Source: an uncultured bacterium
Lineage (GTDB): Bacteria > Bacillota > Clostridia > Lachnospirales > Lachnospiraceae
Direction of reading: 5' to 3'
NCBI GenBank assembly: GCA_947175015.1
Contig: CAMWLE010000007.1
Coordinates: forward strand, 1 to 64,000
DNA: 64,000 nt
The notes beneath the pieces are model-generated. The model made no database searches and had not been told where the DNA came from. It saw nothing but the letters and a program-made list of their open reading frames with translations. How positions within the stretch are numbered: the stretch's first letter is position 1; every line of letters starts with the position of its first letter. A program made the translations under genes and the position numbers. Positions 6,823 through 16,386 of the stretch are shown in pieces.

Positions 6823-8640
6823 TCAACCACCGCCCAGCAAAGCCGTTACCGCACTGGCGTTCTGCTGCATTTTCGCCATTGCTGTTTCCATTGCTGCAAA
6901 TTTAGCATACCACTTATCCTCGTAATCTGCAAGCTTATCTTCCAATTCTTTTATTTTTACTGTATACTCGTCATATTCCAACTGCATTTTCTTGTCATCA
7001 TATGCAGTATATGCCGAACTGTATTCCGTACCCGCCATAACATCCGTCATCTTGTCATAGAGTGTCCTGGCAAGTGTGGTGAAAAACTTTACAACCGTAT
7101 CAGGATCATTGGCGATCATACTCTTCAATTTGTCAGCGTTGCCGGAAGTATCCGCATCATCACTGTCGCCGTCAATATGGTAAGCGTTCTTCTCATTTTC
7201 ACCTGCAATGAAGTAGCCTAAGGTATTAATACCAAATTGGGAGAGATACATCATCTTCTTCGGCTCTCCGTCTTCAGCCATATTCACACCCTGCAACATA
7301 ATTTCCTTCATTGCGCTTGCGATGGTGTTCAAGGAATTGTCCTTACGGAGAATGGAATCCTTAATCTTGGTCTCCCACTCTTCTATCTCGGAATCAGACA
7401 TTGCATCCTTTTCTTCATCCAGAAGAGGTTCATATCCTTTGGCAGAATCCGCATTGTAAAGCTTATCCATCTGATTGATCAGAGAATTATACTCCTTGAA
7501 GAAATTCTTGATCATATCATAGATACCGTCAGTATCATCCTCTGTGGTAATGGTGATGGTTTCGTTCGGATCTGTAGTGGCACTTACAGTCAAAGTCAGG
7601 CCATTGATTTCAAACGTATTCTTGGAAGATGTGTATTCCACGCCGTCCAGAGTAATCTTGGCATCGGACGCATCCATCTTCTGCCCCCTGCTCAGCCATT
7701 GGTTTGCCCAGTTCTGCAGACCACTGTCATTTACACCGCTGGTGCCGTTTAAGATTTGAATCGCCATTTTTTGGTAATCTTCATCTGTCAAATCTGTTCT
7801 AATCTTGTTGGTTGCGCTGTCAACATACCCTAAATCATCGGCAACCTGCCTCAATTGTGCAGTCCAACCGTTCAACGCGGTTCCGGAATCCAACGCAAGA
7901 TTAACACCGTCAATCATACCTTCCATACTGTCTTTGGCGGAATTGCTATAGTCCAATCCCAACGCCTGAAGCATCTGCAATCCTGTTGCTGCGGAGTCTG
8001 CATCATACATCCCCTCATTAGGCTGATAGGTGCGAATATCGAAATTATTCTCGGTACCAGAAGCCTTGGCAGCTACATATATCCTGCCATTGTTTTCATC
8101 AAAATTAGCATTCAATCCTGCGGATCTCAGTGCCCCTACGAAATCACTTATGGTAGTTGTTTCATCCATTGTAATAGGAGTACGGCTGTTTTCACCCGTA
8201 CCGTTCTCCACAACAATCATGCCCTTCCCTGCCAAAGTAGGCCCCAAAAGTTCCCCAAGCCTGGTATCTCCCGTCACAGCCGTACCGTCTTTCCTTGTCA
8301 GCTTACCGCCGGTCAGGTTGGCAGATTGCGCCATCTGCTTCACCTGCAGGCTATGCACACCATTCATGGCCATCTCCCCGGTGATCACAGATACCTTATT
8401 GCTGTTAGACACTTTGGTTGTCTTCTTAACAAAAGAACCTTCCCAACGCATATTGCTCAGAGCAGTAGTATGCAGCTTCTTAATCTGCGCATTCAGAGTT
8501 TTCCATGCGTCCTGTTTATACTTCAGAGATTTCTGCGCTTTTACCGCCTTATTTACCTTAGTCTTCTTGGCCTCAACCAATTGGGATATAATACTCTCTG
8601 TGTCCATACCGGACATCAGGCCACTTATTCTCATAGCCAT
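6823..8640 (-). CDS. fliD: Flagellar hook-associated protein 2 (FliD, filament cap)
   Basis: 605 residues. The N-terminal FliD_N domain starts MAMRISGLMSGMDTESI and runs to about residue 110. The C-terminal FliD_C domain (about 330-600) ends in coiled-coil helices with AKMQQNASAVTALLGGG. The middle is the variable cap-surface domain. FliD forms the pentameric cap that folds flagellin at the filament tip. An upstream TTG at 8676 would overlap flaG. I prefer ATG at 8640 because AGGAAAGGA lies ~12 nt upstream of it and FliD proteins start at this motif. It lies 19 bp after flaG and before fliS. Confidence 0.96.
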   Translation of the reverse strand: MAMRISGLMSGMDTESIISQLVEAKKTKVNKAVKAQKSLKYKQDAWKTLNAQIKKLHTTALSNMRWEGSFVKKTTKVSNSNKVSVITGEMAMNGVHSLQVKQMAQSANLTGGKLTRKDGTAVTGDTRLGELLGPTLAGKGMIVVENGTGENSRTPITMDETTTISDFVGALRSAGLNANFDENNGRIYVAAKASGTENNFDIRTYQPNEGMYDADSAATGLQMLQALGLDYSNSAKDSMEGMIDGVNLALDSGTALNGWTAQLRQVADDLGYVDSATNKIRTDLTDEDYQKMAIQILNGTSGVNDSGLQNWANQWLSRGQKMDASDAKITLDGVEYTSSKNTFEINGLTLTVSATTDPNETITITTEDDTDGIYDMIKNFFKEYNSLINQMDKLYNADSAKGYEPLLDEEKDAMSDSEIEEWETKIKDSILRKDNSLNTIASAMKEIMLQGVNMAEDGEPKKMMYLSQFGINTLGYFIAGENEKNAYHIDGDSDDADTSGNADKLKSMIANDPDTVVKFFTTLARTLYDKMTDVMAGTEYSSAYTAYDDKKMQLEYDEYTVKIKELEDKLADYEDKWYAKFAAMETAMAKMQQNASAVTALLGGG

Positions 8641-8659
8641 ATTCTTGTTCCATCCTTTC

Positions 8660-9094
8660 CTATCTTCTCTCGTCAATCAGGATGCCGGCCATCTCCCATA
8701 CCTTTGCGATCATATCCAAAGTCTTCTCAGGCGGCAATTCCTTGATGACTTCCTTGGTGTTCTTATCCACTATCTTGATTGTGACACGATTCGTATCCTC
8801 ATGAATACCGAACACCGCCTCCGAATTGGCAAGGTTCTTATTCAGTCTCTCCACCGCCTTACGTATCTGCTCATGTGTCGGCTGTTGCTCCTTACCCTGC
8901 TCATTACTGTTTGCATTCCCCTTTTCCTGCGAATTTTCCACCACGGCAGTTGTTTTATCCACCATCTCTGCAGCAGGAGCACTGCTGGTACTGCTCTCCG
9001 GTTTCTCCGTCTGTACGGGTGTCTGCGGCTTCTGCGCCATTGCACTTCCCTGTGCCTGCACAGTCATTAAACTTGAAATAGGCTCTATTGCCAT
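8660..9094 (-). CDS. flaG: FlaG family flagellar protein
   Basis: 144 residues. The first ~75 are a Ser/Thr/Gln/Pro-rich linker. Residues ~80-144 are the conserved FlaG domain: an AVERLNKNL helix, then strands FGIHEDTNRVTIKIVDK, then EVIKELPPEKTLDMI. FlaG is linked to filament length and cap function and typically precedes fliD, as here. It is the first gene behind the sigma-28-like promoter at 9158-9185. I chose the ATG of MAIEPISS at 9094 because AAGGAGG lies 8 nt upstream; an in-frame GTG three codons earlier overlaps the ribosome-binding site. Confidence 0.9.
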   Translation of the reverse strand: MAIEPISSLMTVQAQGSAMAQKPQTPVQTEKPESSTSSAPAAEMVDKTTAVVENSQEKGNANSNEQGKEQQPTHEQIRKAVERLNKNLANSEAVFGIHEDTNRVTIKIVDKNTKEVIKELPPEKTLDMIAKVWEMAGILIDERR

Positions 9095-9157
9095 ATTTCC
9101 CACCTCCTTGTAATATTTTGCTTTTTCAACAAATGCTTATCGCAGCATCTAATTGAT

Positions 9158-9185
9158 TTATCGGAAACTTTTACTGAAAAATTAA
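9158..9185 (-). promoter_or_regulatory. Sigma-28-like promoter of flaG-fliD-fliS-fliT
   Basis: On the minus strand TTAA-N16-TCCGATAA lies ~65 bp upstream of flaG and beyond the csrA stop codon. The -10 element is one base off the consensus GCCGATAA; the -35 is weaker. Confidence 0.65.
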
Positions 9186-9215
9186 CGTTTGGAACCGTTC
9201 AGAAATAAATATTAT

Positions 9216-9434
9216 TTATTTCAACAAATTTCTCAGAGCTTCCATTCCATCCGCATTGACTGCCTCTCTGTTTGCCTCCTGAATCTGAAGATATACCTCC
9301 TTGCGATATACCGGCACTTCCTTGGGTGCCGTAATTCCAATCTTCACCTGATCACCCTTGATTTCCAAAATGGTGACTTCCACATTGTTGCTGATAACAA
9401 TTGCTTCATTTTTCTTTCTTGATAGCGCCAGCAT
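9216..9434 (-). CDS. csrA: Carbon storage regulator CsrA
   Basis: 72 residues. The start MLALSRKKNEAIVI is the canonical first strand, followed by VEVTILEIKGDQVKIGITAPKEVPVYRKEVY, the whole RNA-binding beta core. Strand 5 with its R-K-E-V/I-Y motif contacts GGA in target RNAs. CsrA dimers bind hairpins near the Shine-Dalgarno of flagellin mRNA and block translation; FliW antagonises this. The start codon is 1 bp beyond the fliW stop, so the two are translationally coupled. The frame is open further upstream inside fliW, but the family start and the fliW stop fix the ATG at 9434. Confidence 0.97.
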   Translation of the reverse strand: MLALSRKKNEAIVISNNVEVTILEIKGDQVKIGITAPKEVPVYRKEVYLQIQEANREAVNADGMEALRNLLK

Positions 9435-9435
9435 T

Positions 9436-9900
9436 CTATGCACCTGCCTTTCCTTCCCCTGCCTGCACAATCTCATAGATAGGGAACTTGACAGGATACT
9501 CTTTATTCTCCACAATAATCTGGCATCCCTTATACTCTTCTACATTGATAATCATCGGGCCCTGGAGATTTACACTCATTTTTGTCAGGTCGCTGGGAAC
9601 GGATACTGTCACCAATACCAGCAGATTCTCCGGAGAGATTTTACCCACCTGTGCCAACAGCTCATCATTCACACGAGGGTCATAGTCCGGTTTTACCAGC
9701 AAAGGGTCCATAACCGGCATAGCAAAACCCGGTTCATCTATGGATTGCAGGAAACGAATTCCCACATTGTCTCCCTTTTCCTCATCGTGAAGCAATGCAA
9801 AACGCTTTAGTTCCGGGAAGCCCACAATACCATTTACAAAAGTAATAATTTTATCTTCTGAAATTTCTATTTCTCCAAACACCTTTGTCTGAATTTTCAT
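9436..9900 (-). CDS. fliW: Flagellar assembly factor FliW
   Basis: 154 residues. The start MKIQTKVFGEIEI and the motifs FVNGIVGFPELKRFALL (about 21-37) and DPLLVKPDY (about 73-81) are typical. FliW binds CsrA allosterically and also binds flagellin. When flagellin is secreted, FliW is freed, sequesters CsrA and lets more flagellin be translated. It follows flgL by 39 bp and is coupled to csrA, the standard Bacillus-type order. I chose ATG at 9900 because AGAGGAGC precedes it; the longer in-frame start 12 codons upstream lacks a ribosome-binding site. Confidence 0.96.
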   Translation of the reverse strand: MKIQTKVFGEIEISEDKIITFVNGIVGFPELKRFALLHDEEKGDNVGIRFLQSIDEPGFAMPVMDPLLVKPDYDPRVNDELLAQVGKISPENLLVLVTVSVPSDLTKMSVNLQGPMIINVEEYKGCQIIVENKEYPVKFPIYEIVQAGEGKAGA

Positions 9901-9939
9901 ATTTATAAGCTCCTCTGTCTTTATAACCCGCCCCACCGC

Positions 9940-11556
9940 TTAAATATAGTTAAGCAATGTACTCTGAGTTACCTTACCTGTTGCCATCAGCGCTGCATTA
10001 TAGGTCAATTCCGCACTATTTAAGTTAATGGCCACCTCAGTGATATCCACATCTTCATTTTCACTCTTCAAAGTATCAAAGGTAGTCTTCTGGTTCTCCA
10101 TGCGATTCTTAATCAGGGCAAGCTTTCTGCTTCTGGTACCACAATCTGTAATGCACAGGTTTGCATCATCCAAATGCTTCTGGAATGTGGAAATCCCTTT
10201 TTCAAAAAGCTTCTGCTCCTTATCTTTGGCATAAGTCAATGCCTTATTCACAGCAGCCAACTGCTTGTTCAGGATGTCAATATCACCCTGATTCGCCGCA
10301 CCTGCATTCTCAGTGTCATAACTCTTCAGGATTTCCTCAATCTTCGCCTTGGTGCTTTCCAGGTCAAGCACATCCTGCATGGCATTTACAATGTCATCCA
10401 CTTCCCTGCCCACATTATGCTGAAAACACTCGTCTGCGGTGGAATTTACCTGAATCGTCTGGTTGAATCCCACATCATATTCAATGACCTGGCGCTCTGC
10501 CTTCACATCCAGATAATTTTCATTGTATGTTATGGTCTTCTTGCCGCCGGGCGCCGTAGGGTCATTCACTTCACTGGTGCAATAGAAATAGTGTTCCGGC
10601 CGCAGATCCCCCTTCATCCAATCGCTCTTCTCATATGTTACACGAATCTCTCCTTCGTTTTCAGGACTGCTGTCCTGATCCTTGGTAGCCATCAAGTCCG
10701 CATAACGATTCTTCCCCAATAATAATTCACCGGTCTCAGGAACATATATTATATCATTATCATTGTTTGCAGCCTGACTATAAGGATCCGGATCCTCATA
10801 AGCATGTTTCATGGTAATTGTAATATTATTGGCAGGATCAGGCCATGTGACTTTCACAGGTGGATTCTGGCTTGAATCCGTATATTCTATCTTAATATTT
10901 GTTGCATCATCCAGACAATTGTTATATGCCAATCGAATACGATAGCACTCTGCGGTATCCACATCATCTTCGTCAATTGTTGACATATTCGCATCTTTAA
11001 AATTACTGGAATTGATGTCCAGAATGTTCCCTGTCTTCACCTTTGTCACACTGTCAATGACAGTGTTGTCCAACTGTTCGGTAATTGTGTACTTAAGATC
11101 CTTCTCTTCCTTCATAAAGCTTAAAGGGGTATCTGTGCGGTATCCGGTGAATACATATCTGCCCGCATAATCCGCATCACCTGTGGAATATACCTCATCT
11201 CCCAATCCCCGAAGTTCCTCCAGGATAATCTGGCGATCAGAAGTCTTCAGGGGACCATTAGATCCTTTGGTACATTGCGCGATCATATTAGTCATGATCT
11301 GAGACAGATTCTTAAGCCCTGCCTCCGTAACGCTCAACCAGCTCTCAGCATCAGGAATATTCTTACTGTAATACTGTGTAACCTCATTCACATTGCTCCG
11401 CAGACGCAACGCTCTGATCGCGATAACCGGATCATCGGAAGGACGGCTGATTTTCTTCTGCGTAGACATCTGTGTGCTGAGCTTATCCTGATAGATTTTG
11501 TTTGTATTGATATTGGATAAATTGTTACGCTGTATGATTTTATTTGTTATTCTCAT
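9940..11556 (-). CDS. flgL: Flagellar hook-associated protein 3 (FlgL)
   Basis: 538 residues, longer than the ~300 of enteric FlgL because of a central insertion. The flagellin-like N-terminus MRITNKIIQRNNLSNINTN and the KKISRPSDDPVIAIRALRL motif (about 34-52) identify it. The C-terminus (ENEDVDITEVAINLNSAEL then TYNAALMATGKV) is the flagellin-like D1/D0 tail. FlgL is the second hook-filament junction protein. The insertion (about 150-390) is acidic and beta-rich and would form an exposed domain. It lies between flgK1 and fliW; a ~250-bp repeat-rich spacer separates it from flgK1. The start is preceded by AAGAAAGG. Confidence 0.95.
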   Translation of the reverse strand: MRITNKIIQRNNLSNINTNKIYQDKLSTQMSTQKKISRPSDDPVIAIRALRLRSNVNEVTQYYSKNIPDAESWLSVTEAGLKNLSQIMTNMIAQCTKGSNGPLKTSDRQIILEELRGLGDEVYSTGDADYAGRYVFTGYRTDTPLSFMKEEKDLKYTITEQLDNTVIDSVTKVKTGNILDINSSNFKDANMSTIDEDDVDTAECYRIRLAYNNCLDDATNIKIEYTDSSQNPPVKVTWPDPANNITITMKHAYEDPDPYSQAANNDNDIIYVPETGELLLGKNRYADLMATKDQDSSPENEGEIRVTYEKSDWMKGDLRPEHYFYCTSEVNDPTAPGGKKTITYNENYLDVKAERQVIEYDVGFNQTIQVNSTADECFQHNVGREVDDIVNAMQDVLDLESTKAKIEEILKSYDTENAGAANQGDIDILNKQLAAVNKALTYAKDKEQKLFEKGISTFQKHLDDANLCITDCGTRSRKLALIKNRMENQKTTFDTLKSENEDVDITEVAINLNSAELTYNAALMATGKVTQSTLLNYI

Positions 11557-11808
11557 AATATTTAATACCTTTCTTTACACACTTCCCACCATGCCGCAAA
11601 CGGCGTCAATGCCTCTGCAAGAGGCACAAACAATCCGTGAACTGCCGCAAACCTGGAAGAACGCTGCACTTGCGTTCTTAAAGGAATTGCAAAGCCATTC
11701 CTTGGAAATGACTTAGATTTTCTATGCGCCTTAGCGCTATGTCAGTGTCCAAAGAGGGGTGTTTACACACCCTCTTACTGACTTAGAAAATCTTCATTTC
11801 GTTCACAC
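11557..11808 (-). repeat. Palindrome-rich dispersed repeat between flgK1 and flgL (copy A)
   Basis: In the minus sense it begins at the flgK1 stop codon (GTATAAGTGTGAACG) and ends just before the flgL ribosome-binding site. It contains TTCTAAGTC and a nested hairpin AGAGGGTGTG/CACCCCTCT, then ACGCAAGTGCAGCGTT and GGTTTGCGGCAG. The same landmarks in the same order occur in copy B upstream of flgM. There is no credible coding frame. It probably folds in the flagellar mRNA. Confidence 0.6.
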
Positions 11809-13947
11809 TTATACACCCGTCTGCAGTATCAGTCTGTCATAGATTTCCGACAATGTCTGTATCATCTTACATGCCAGATTATAGCCGTTCTGGAACTTCA
11901 CCAGATTTACAGCCTCTTCATCTTCATCCACACCGGAGATGGAAGCCCTCTGGGTATCAATGGTATAAGCAATATCACTGAAACTCTGATAAAAAGTCTC
12001 CGCCCTCTTGGTATTCAACGCAATATCAGACAAAATACACTGCAGAAATTCCGATGCCGAACTACCGCGAAAACTCATCGTCCCCTTATCAGAGGCCAGA
12101 TCCTTCAAATCTTCCAACAAGTCATTCTGCTCTACGCCGTCACCAATCTGTTTCTTGTTTGCCAAACGGCTGGGATCCAGTTCCAAAGCAGACAAAATAT
12201 CCACATTCAGGGCTGTCATCATGTAATAGTTGTCTCCCGAAGCGCCATTCGTACCTGCGGATATGGTAAGCTTCGCTTTTTCCTTAATGGCCGCATCCTG
12301 CGCCGTAATTTGCGCTGCTATATTTGTCTGCACCGCAGGATCCTGAACAGCAGCCTCCAATGCCGCTTCCAATGCGTCCCCCGTCAAACCTGCATATGCA
12401 GGATCATTCCTGTGGGCATCCTTCCAGGCTGTCTCCAGCTCCACCTTCAAATCAGCCTGCAGCTTCTCTACTCTGGCCTTATACGCGTCATAACTCTCCA
12501 GATCATACCTCTTATCATCCGGCAGTGTATACTGTTTATCATCCGTAGGCATACCTGCGGTAAACATCTTAATTCCCTGTTGGTCACCTGAATAGCCGCT
12601 TGTGAGAATATCATTGAATTTCTGTGAGAAGGTTCTCACCCATTCATTCATCTGCGCCATGTAATAAGGTACACCCTGATAATTGATACTGGCGCCAATG
12701 GTGGCTGTCATACCAATTTTATTATTTGTAACCAATTGCGTGCCGTTTTTCTCGCTGCCCGATATGGTAAAAGTATAACTGTAAGTAGGCTCCCCATTGT
12801 CATCATAGCTGACACTATATGTCCAGGAATCATAGTTAAATTCCTGATTCCCCAGTTTGATAACACCACCCTGGTCAGAAAGATTACATTTATTCAAATC
12901 AGTCAGATAATGCTTATTCACATTAATCGTAACCGTATCCCTGGTAACATTGTTCTCATCTGTCACTTTCCCAATGCCGGCAATCTCTCCTATAAAGTTC
13001 TCTCTGTTATTACCGTCCCTCAGGTCAATCAATCCCTTTAATTCGCCCCCGATAGCACCGCTGTAGAGATTGAATTTCTGTCCGTCGCCCCAGTACACAT
13101 CATATAAGCCGTCAATATCGGACTGATTTACTTTCTCATAGTCTCTCCTGGCAACACACTCCAGGGATTTATAATCATTCCCATCCACCAAAGTCTGGCC
13201 TCCGGCAATTCTGACAATATACCGATTGGCGCCGGTCTCCCTGTCGGGCATATTACTGTCAATAATGGGAATTTCCTGCACTTCCGTGTCTACAATCTGG
13301 GATAGCTGGTCAATGAGCAGTTCCCTTCTGTCTCTCAGCTCATTGGCACGGCTGCCCGCCAACTCAATGGTATTAATTTGTTTATTTAAAGTAGCGATTT
13401 CACCCGCAATGGAATTAATCTCGTCAACTTTCAGCTTAATCTCCTGATTGGTGTCCTTCTGCACCTTCTGCAGATTGGCCGCCACACCGTTAAAATATTC
13501 TGCCAGCGAACCTGCGAAGCCAATAAACTGCTGTTTGGTTGCAGTATCATTCGGATTGTCCATCCATGCCTGCAAACCAGTGATCATCAACTGATCAAAC
13601 ACAGTCTTAAAACCGGCATTCTGCCCATTGTCGTCAAAATATGCCTCTATCTGCTGCATATAATACTGCTTCTGGGCATACTCACCCAGTTTGGAATTAT
13701 TGCTCCAATATCTGAAATCATAGAATTCGTCACGCACACGCTCTATCGCCAGGGTCTCCACACCTGCGCCTGCGCAGCCATAAGTCTGAAATACCTTCAA
13801 TGCACTTGCCGCCTGCTGTGTTACCTGCTGCCTGCTGTATCCTTCCGTCTGTACATTTGCAATGTTGTTAGAAGTCGTATTCAACGACGCATTGCTGGCC
13901 AATAAACCCGTATATGCTATATTTAACCCAAAAAATGTTGATGGCAT
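11809..13947 (-). CDS. flgK: Flagellar hook-associated protein 1, copy 1 (FlgK)
   Basis: 712 residues. The N-terminus STFFGLNIAYTGLLASNASL, then NTTSNNIANVQTEGYSRQQ (about 24-42), is the rod/hook/FlgK D0 motif. The C-terminus EEAVNLVKFQNGYNLACKMI (about 681-700) is the FlgK C-terminal helix. FlgK is the first hook-filament junction protein. The centre (about 250-600) is large and variable. A second FlgK lies 14 bp upstream. The stop codon lies inside a 27-bp sequence that also supplies the stop of the Flp pilin gene at 50 kb. The ribosome-binding site is AAAGGAGG. Confidence 0.95.
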   Translation of the reverse strand: MPSTFFGLNIAYTGLLASNASLNTTSNNIANVQTEGYSRQQVTQQAASALKVFQTYGCAGAGVETLAIERVRDEFYDFRYWSNNSKLGEYAQKQYYMQQIEAYFDDNGQNAGFKTVFDQLMITGLQAWMDNPNDTATKQQFIGFAGSLAEYFNGVAANLQKVQKDTNQEIKLKVDEINSIAGEIATLNKQINTIELAGSRANELRDRRELLIDQLSQIVDTEVQEIPIIDSNMPDRETGANRYIVRIAGGQTLVDGNDYKSLECVARRDYEKVNQSDIDGLYDVYWGDGQKFNLYSGAIGGELKGLIDLRDGNNRENFIGEIAGIGKVTDENNVTRDTVTINVNKHYLTDLNKCNLSDQGGVIKLGNQEFNYDSWTYSVSYDDNGEPTYSYTFTISGSEKNGTQLVTNNKIGMTATIGASINYQGVPYYMAQMNEWVRTFSQKFNDILTSGYSGDQQGIKMFTAGMPTDDKQYTLPDDKRYDLESYDAYKARVEKLQADLKVELETAWKDAHRNDPAYAGLTGDALEAALEAAVQDPAVQTNIAAQITAQDAAIKEKAKLTISAGTNGASGDNYYMMTALNVDILSALELDPSRLANKKQIGDGVEQNDLLEDLKDLASDKGTMSFRGSSASEFLQCILSDIALNTKRAETFYQSFSDIAYTIDTQRASISGVDEDEEAVNLVKFQNGYNLACKMIQTLSEIYDRLILQTGV

Positions 13948-13961
13948 TTCTACGCCTCCTT

Positions 13962-15782
13962 TTATGCCCCAAGTGTATTCAGAATATGTTCCAGCATCTC
14001 ATCCACTACATTAATATATCGGCTGGAGGCATTATACGCATTCTGAAACTTGATCATATTTGACAATTCTTCATCTGAAGATACACCTATCACCTGCTGT
14101 CTGGCACTCTCGGTTGCCTCAACGGTATCCTGCTGATTCACCAGGATACGCCTGTTGACATAACCAGTATTCGCAATCTGTGATACCAAATCTGTATAAT
14201 AATCCACAAAAGTGGTTTTCTTCTTAACATTAGGATTCAGCGTATAGTCTTCCTCCATAAACGCATTTTTCAGCGCCTCCGCTGTGGCCTTATCCTCAGA
14301 TCCATCCTCCAGGCGAAATCCCAGCATACCTGGTTTCTGCGCCAGTTCCGGATGTACCTGTATATTCTTAACAGAATACAAAGTCTCTGTCTCCGGTTCG
14401 CCGTTTGGTCCGTTCAGGTTCTCCGGATTGATTACCCAGTATTCTTTTGTTACCGGATTTCCATTGGCATCCAATACAGGATTTCCATCTGCATCCAGTT
14501 CAGGCCCGGTCACTTTCCGGTATCCGTCCACTGACAGCCTGGAAAACATCTCAATAGGACTGCCGTCATCCTTACGCATATACCCATTGGAGTCCACTTC
14601 CCAGTACTTATCACCCTCACCCAGTACAATCGCATTTCCATCTGCATCCTGTACTGTCAACGTCGCTCCCGCGCCCAGGGTCTTAGCTCCTGCCGCGTCT
14701 CCAAGAATCTCATTAATCTTCACTGCCACACTATGAATCAACTGGTCAAATTCCGCCTGAATATTCATAATGACCGACTGAGATACATCATCATATTTTC
14801 CTTCTCTGATATCTGTATAATCGGCTCTGTGGTCACCTCTTGCCAACAGCATAGCCTTCAATCCGCCGATATCCGTATTCAGATCCGTGGAAATCTGACG
14901 GCTCAAATCAAATACTTGCGCACCGTCGATATTATAATTCTTCGTACCGTCCGCATTGACCGTATAGGAGGCATTCATGGGCCAGAATGGTGTATAGAAG
15001 CCTGTTGTAGGATCTACATCCACATCCATCTCATAACATCTGTCGCCTTTCACAAAGTCCACACCTTCGATCTGCACCCATACATTGCCATAGATATCCT
15101 CACCAAAATTCATGTTGGCCATCTCTGACAACTCATCCAACAGTTGATTCCTGCTGTCCCGCAAATCATTTGCTTTCTCTATATTGCCGGCCTCAATCTT
15201 CCTGATCGCATCATTCAGCACGATTAACTTCTTCCCATAATCATTAATCTTATTCACCTGCTGTCTGATTTGCACATTCAGGTTATCCTGATAAGAGCAC
15301 AGGCCGTCATATACCGCCTTGGCTCTCAGCACAAATTCCTCTGCCCTCTGAACCAATAATCCCTGTGTCACCGAGCTTGCCGGGTCCTTTGCAAGTTCCT
15401 GTATGGAAGTCCAGAAATCCTCGATTGTATTCTGGAAGGCTTCGCCGTTTAACTCTCCCAACTGGCTTTCCACTTCCTCCATAACTTCTGTGGACACTTC
15501 ATAAAACATACTGCGTCCGGATTCTCTGCGGTATGTTTTATCCAGGAAATAATCTCTCACTTGTTTTACACGGGAATATGATACACCCAACCCATATTCT
15601 TTGTTCGCAATTGATTTAGGATTGGTAGAAAGAGTGACATAATTTCTGGAGCCTTGCTGTACCTGCTGTCTGACATAGCCGGTGGTCTCCATATTAGAAA
15701 GATTATGCGCTGTGGTATTCAGCGCATTTTGACTGGTTTGTAATCCTGATGCTCCAACATATAAACTACCCATTAACGGCAT
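13962..15782 (-). CDS. flgK: Flagellar hook-associated protein 1, copy 2 (FlgK paralogue)
   Basis: 606 residues. The N-terminus SLYVGASGLQTSQNALNTTA, then HNLSNMETTGYVRQQV, is the D0 motif. The C-terminus SSDEELSNMIKFQNAYNASS is the FlgK tail. It is clearly diverged from copy 1 in both length and centre, so this is not a recent duplication. Two different FlgK in one operon could form two layers of the junction or alternate with different flagellins; that is inference. Candidate starts are GTG 15791, ATG 15788 and ATG 15782. The ribosome-binding site GAGGTG is best placed for 15782. Confidence 0.93.
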   Translation of the reverse strand: MPLMGSLYVGASGLQTSQNALNTTAHNLSNMETTGYVRQQVQQGSRNYVTLSTNPKSIANKEYGLGVSYSRVKQVRDYFLDKTYRRESGRSMFYEVSTEVMEEVESQLGELNGEAFQNTIEDFWTSIQELAKDPASSVTQGLLVQRAEEFVLRAKAVYDGLCSYQDNLNVQIRQQVNKINDYGKKLIVLNDAIRKIEAGNIEKANDLRDSRNQLLDELSEMANMNFGEDIYGNVWVQIEGVDFVKGDRCYEMDVDVDPTTGFYTPFWPMNASYTVNADGTKNYNIDGAQVFDLSRQISTDLNTDIGGLKAMLLARGDHRADYTDIREGKYDDVSQSVIMNIQAEFDQLIHSVAVKINEILGDAAGAKTLGAGATLTVQDADGNAIVLGEGDKYWEVDSNGYMRKDDGSPIEMFSRLSVDGYRKVTGPELDADGNPVLDANGNPVTKEYWVINPENLNGPNGEPETETLYSVKNIQVHPELAQKPGMLGFRLEDGSEDKATAEALKNAFMEEDYTLNPNVKKKTTFVDYYTDLVSQIANTGYVNRRILVNQQDTVEATESARQQVIGVSSDEELSNMIKFQNAYNASSRYINVVDEMLEHILNTLGA

Positions 15783-15821
15783 ATTCATCACCTCAATGCT
15801 TTCCCAAGATTGTTGTTTTTC

Positions 15822-16340
15822 TTACTGCTTTGCGTCAAAATTCCCACTGGTAACACCCATCTGTGCACCGGAATTATAGGCATTTCTGGTGTAATTGGCA
15901 GTCTCCGGCGCCGCCTTCATCGACTGTAGCAAATTCATTTCAAATTCCACCATTTCCAGTGCATCTACCAGCAATTCCCGATTCTGCTCATTGACTCTCT
16001 GTAGTTCCCTGACCGCCGTCCGAAGCCTGTCATGAACCTCTGCCAGTTTCGCCTGCTCTGCGGGACGTCCCGCCATCATCTCAATGAGATTCGAGAGTTT
16101 CATTGCTTCAACATCCTTGTTCAACACATTGGCGATATCTGCAGTGACTTCAACCCGCTTTTTATCCAGGTTGTTTACTCTGCTCACCAAAACCTGTTCA
16201 TCGTCCGTGATTTTCTGCAATTCATCCAGATCACCGCCTGCAATGATCTGCGTCTTCTTCTGTGATAGAGACAGAAGTCCCTCATATTCTTCGCATTCCC
16301 GACCAAGCACTTCTATCAGGTTTTCCATTAAACTAGCCAC
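15822..16340 (-). CDS. flgN: FlgN family flagellar chaperone
   Basis: 172 residues, helical, of the FlgN family. The N-terminal helix (ENLIEVLGRECEEYEGLLSL) and the central coiled coil (about 40-125) with repeated acidic heptads are typical, as is position between flgM and flgK. FlgN keeps FlgK and FlgL export-competent. The C-terminal ~40 residues are Asn/Ala/Gly rich and probably disordered, forming the substrate-binding end. The start appears to be GTG at 16340 behind AGGAGG; ATG at 16328 is an alternative. The stop is 39 bp before the flgK2 start. Confidence 0.85.
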   Translation of the reverse strand: MASLMENLIEVLGRECEEYEGLLSLSQKKTQIIAGGDLDELQKITDDEQVLVSRVNNLDKKRVEVTADIANVLNKDVEAMKLSNLIEMMAGRPAEQAKLAEVHDRLRTAVRELQRVNEQNRELLVDALEMVEFEMNLLQSMKAAPETANYTRNAYNSGAQMGVTSGNFDAKQ

Positions 16341-16386
16341 GGGACCCCTGCCTCCTTTTAGTTCTTATTGACAATTTTTAATTGGA

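Noticed and set aside
8641..8676. TTG start of fliD 12 codons upstream
   Set aside because: It would overlap flaG. FliD proteins begin at MAMRISGL-type sequence and the ribosome-binding site is placed for the ATG at 8640.
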